Shown here: positions 11,090 to 12,466 of the stretch, in pieces
Layout of the letters: every line of letters begins with the position of its first letter
Position numbering within the stretch: the stretch's first letter is position 1
Source: an uncultured Microbacteriaceae bacterium
GTDB lineage: Bacteria; Actinomycetota; Actinomycetes; Actinomycetales; Microbacteriaceae
Direction of reading: 5' to 3'
DNA: 12,466 nt
Assembly (NCBI GenBank): GCA_937896185.1
Contig: CALBMG010000051.1
Span: forward strand, 1-12,466
Translations under genes and position numbers: made by a program
The notes under the pieces: generated by a model
What the model was told of the DNA's origin: nothing
The model's input: only the letters and a program-made list of their open reading frames with translations
The model's database searches: none

Positions 11090-12466
11090 GTGTTCACCGA
11101 CTGGTCTTTGCGCAAACGCCTCATCGTCGCCACAGCAGTATTGACGGCCCTGGCGGGGCTGTCGATTGGCATGGCGAACCTTGTCGGTGTGCGTGCATTC
11201 ATGATCAGCCAGTTGGACGAGGATTTGGTCCAGGCCGCGGGCCGACTGCATGATCCGCGTGAAGACCACACTGTGGGCGGCGATATCGGGTACCAAATCA
11301 ATGGTGCGGGCACCGCGGTGGGAACCGTGCTTGCCGCATTCGATGCAGCAGGCAACGTTTCGGCCGTCTACCTGAACTCGGATGCCAACCAGCGCACCTT
11401 CAGTGCCGACCAGCTCAGCGCCATCCCCACCGAAGGGTGGACCACCGAAATTCGTGAAGTCCACATCGACGACTCAGGCAATTACCGCATGGCCGTCGTG
11501 GGTTCCGCCGAGGGCTCGACAATCCTCATGGGATTACCCACCGCGACCGTCGACCGGGTGGTGTCGCGCATCGCCCTGTTCCAGTTGTTCCTCATCGTCG
11601 GCGTCGTCGGACTCGTCGTGTTGGCGGGACGCAAGGGCGTCGACATGGCGTTGCGTCCGCTGGAACGCATGCGCGAAACGGCTCGCAGGGTCTCGGGAAT
11701 GCCTCTCGCCGCTGGCGAGGTTGCGCTGACCGAACGTGTGCAAATCGACGAACCTGAGACGGAGGTCGGTCAGCTGGGTGAGGCGTTCAACCAAATGCTC
11801 GACCACGTCGATGAGGCACTCAAATCGCGCCAAGAATCCGAGGCCAAGGTTCGCCAGTTCGTCTCGGACGCATCCCACGAACTGCGTACACCCTTGACTG
11901 CGATCCGCGGGTACTCGGAACTGACCCGACGCACCAACATGGAAATGTCGCCCGAGCTTGCCTATGCGCTCGAACGCATCGAATCGGAATCAATTCGCAT
12001 GACGGCGCTGGTCGAAGACCTGCTGCTTCTGGCCCGGTTGGACGAAGGCCGCGAACTCGACCTCGTCGAAACCGACCTGAGCAGCATTGTGCGCAACGCC
12101 GTCGCCGATGCCGAAACGGCCGGCCCCGAGCACACGTGGACTGTCGAGGCCGATGACAACGTCACCGTGTACGGCGACCAGCACCGACTGCACCAGATCG
12201 TCGCCAACGTGTTAGGGAACGCCCGGGTTCACACCCCCGCCGGCACACTCGTCGCCACCAGCCTGACAGTTGCAGACGGCACCGCGACACTGAGCATCGT
12301 CGACAACGGCCCCGGAATTCCCGCCGACATCATGGACAGCCTGTTTGAACGATTCACCCGCGCGGACGAATCACGCAACCGGGCAACGGGATCGACCGGA
12401 CTGGGCCTCGCAATCGTCGAAGGGCTCGTACGCGCGCACCACGGCACCATCGCCGCACACAGCAGC
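11090..12466 (+). CDS. Sensor histidine kinase of the PhoR type (3' end cut off)
   Basis: The frame runs 459 codons from GTG 11090 to the right edge with no stop, so the extreme C-terminus is missing (perhaps some tens of residues). Membrane helices lie at about residues 11-34 and 162-180, enclosing an extracytoplasmic sensor domain of about 125 residues with no cysteine. A HAMP linker follows (181-245, with the conserved Pro190 in ALRPLERM). The H box is FVSDASHELRTPL with phospho-acceptor His263. ATP-binding motifs are complete: N box NVLGNARVHTP (373-383), G1 DNGPGIP (405-411), F box FERFTR (419-424) and G2 GSTGLGLAIV (434-443). The gene starts two bases after the regulator's stop, so the pair is cotranscribed and coupled. 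It should phosphorylate the upstream regulator; the signal is unknown. Confidence 0.94.
   Translation, partial: MFTDWSLRKRLIVATAVLTALAGLSIGMANLVGVRAFMISQLDEDLVQAAGRLHDPREDHTVGGDIGYQINGAGTAVGTVLAAFDAAGNVSAVYLNSDANQRTFSADQLSAIPTEGWTTEIREVHIDDSGNYRMAVVGSAEGSTILMGLPTATVDRVVSRIALFQLFLIVGVVGLVVLAGRKGVDMALRPLERMRETARRVSGMPLAAGEVALTERVQIDEPETEVGQLGEAFNQMLDHVDEALKSRQESEAKVRQFVSDASHELRTPLTAIRGYSELTRRTNMEMSPELAYALERIESESIRMTALVEDLLLLARLDEGRELDLVETDLSSIVRNAVADAETAGPEHTWTVEADDNVTVYGDQHRLHQIVANVLGNARVHTPAGTLVATSLTVADGTATLSIVDNGPGIPADIMDSLFERFTRADESRNRATGSTGLGLAIVEGLVRAHHGTIAAHSS

Noticed and set aside
1..12466. Mobile elements, CRISPR, phage or defence islands
   Set aside because: No transposase, integrase, terminal inverted repeats, spaced direct repeats or defence domains were seen; gene order is conserved housekeeping synteny.

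Overview
This window is a stretch of actinobacterial chromosome. It is GC-rich, gene-dense and made almost entirely of conserved housekeeping genes. The evidence is the 32-residue actinobacterial ribosomal protein bS22, the HadA/HadB-like hotdog dehydratases next to murB, the order aminotransferase - tRNA-Trp - secE - nusG - rplK - rplA, the long acidic N-terminal extension on NusG, and several genes that look leaderless. No hadC follows hadB, and nothing points to mycolic-acid genes, so a non-mycolate actinobacterium (perhaps Micrococcales) is my guess; genus cannot be read from the sequence.

Layout. 1-383: 3' part of tadA (tRNA adenosine deaminase). 401-784 (minus): four-helix membrane protein of unknown function, divergent from proC (840-1676). 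1765-2337: a single-pass protein with a Gly/His-rich and Thr-rich exterior, preceded by a direct repeat resembling a PhoP box. 2402-2902: an ArsR-type repressor whose promoter lies inside a perfect 11-bp inverted repeat. 2989-3087: bS22, ending in a strong terminator shared with the convergent HAD phosphatase (3118-3810, minus). 3834-4387: glutaredoxin-like protein and a Dabb-domain protein, overlapping by ATGA. 4425-6335: hadA-hadB-murB run (lipid dehydration, peptidoglycan precursor reduction). 6381-7586 (minus): class I PLP aminotransferase. 7711-7783: tRNA-Trp. 7832-10238: secE, nusG, rplK, rplA (protein export, transcription elongation, ribosome). 10362 to the right edge: an OmpR/PhoB-family response regulator and its sensor kinase, the kinase cut by the window end.

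Regulation. At least six genes have a TANNNT -10 hexamer ending 6 or 7 nt before the start codon, the geometry expected for leaderless mRNA. Two divergent gene pairs have opposing -10 hexamers that share a central TA. The rplK leader and the rplK-rplA spacer contain hairpins that may be L1 autoregulatory sites. The two-component system resembles mycobacterial PhoPR, and the only tandem TCACAG repeat I noticed is upstream of the gene at 1765, which makes that gene a candidate target.

There is no mobile element, CRISPR array, phage gene or recognisable defence system. No stretch over 300 bases lacks a gene; the longest spacers are about 120 bases (7587-7710 and 10239-10361), and both hold promoter or terminator signals.
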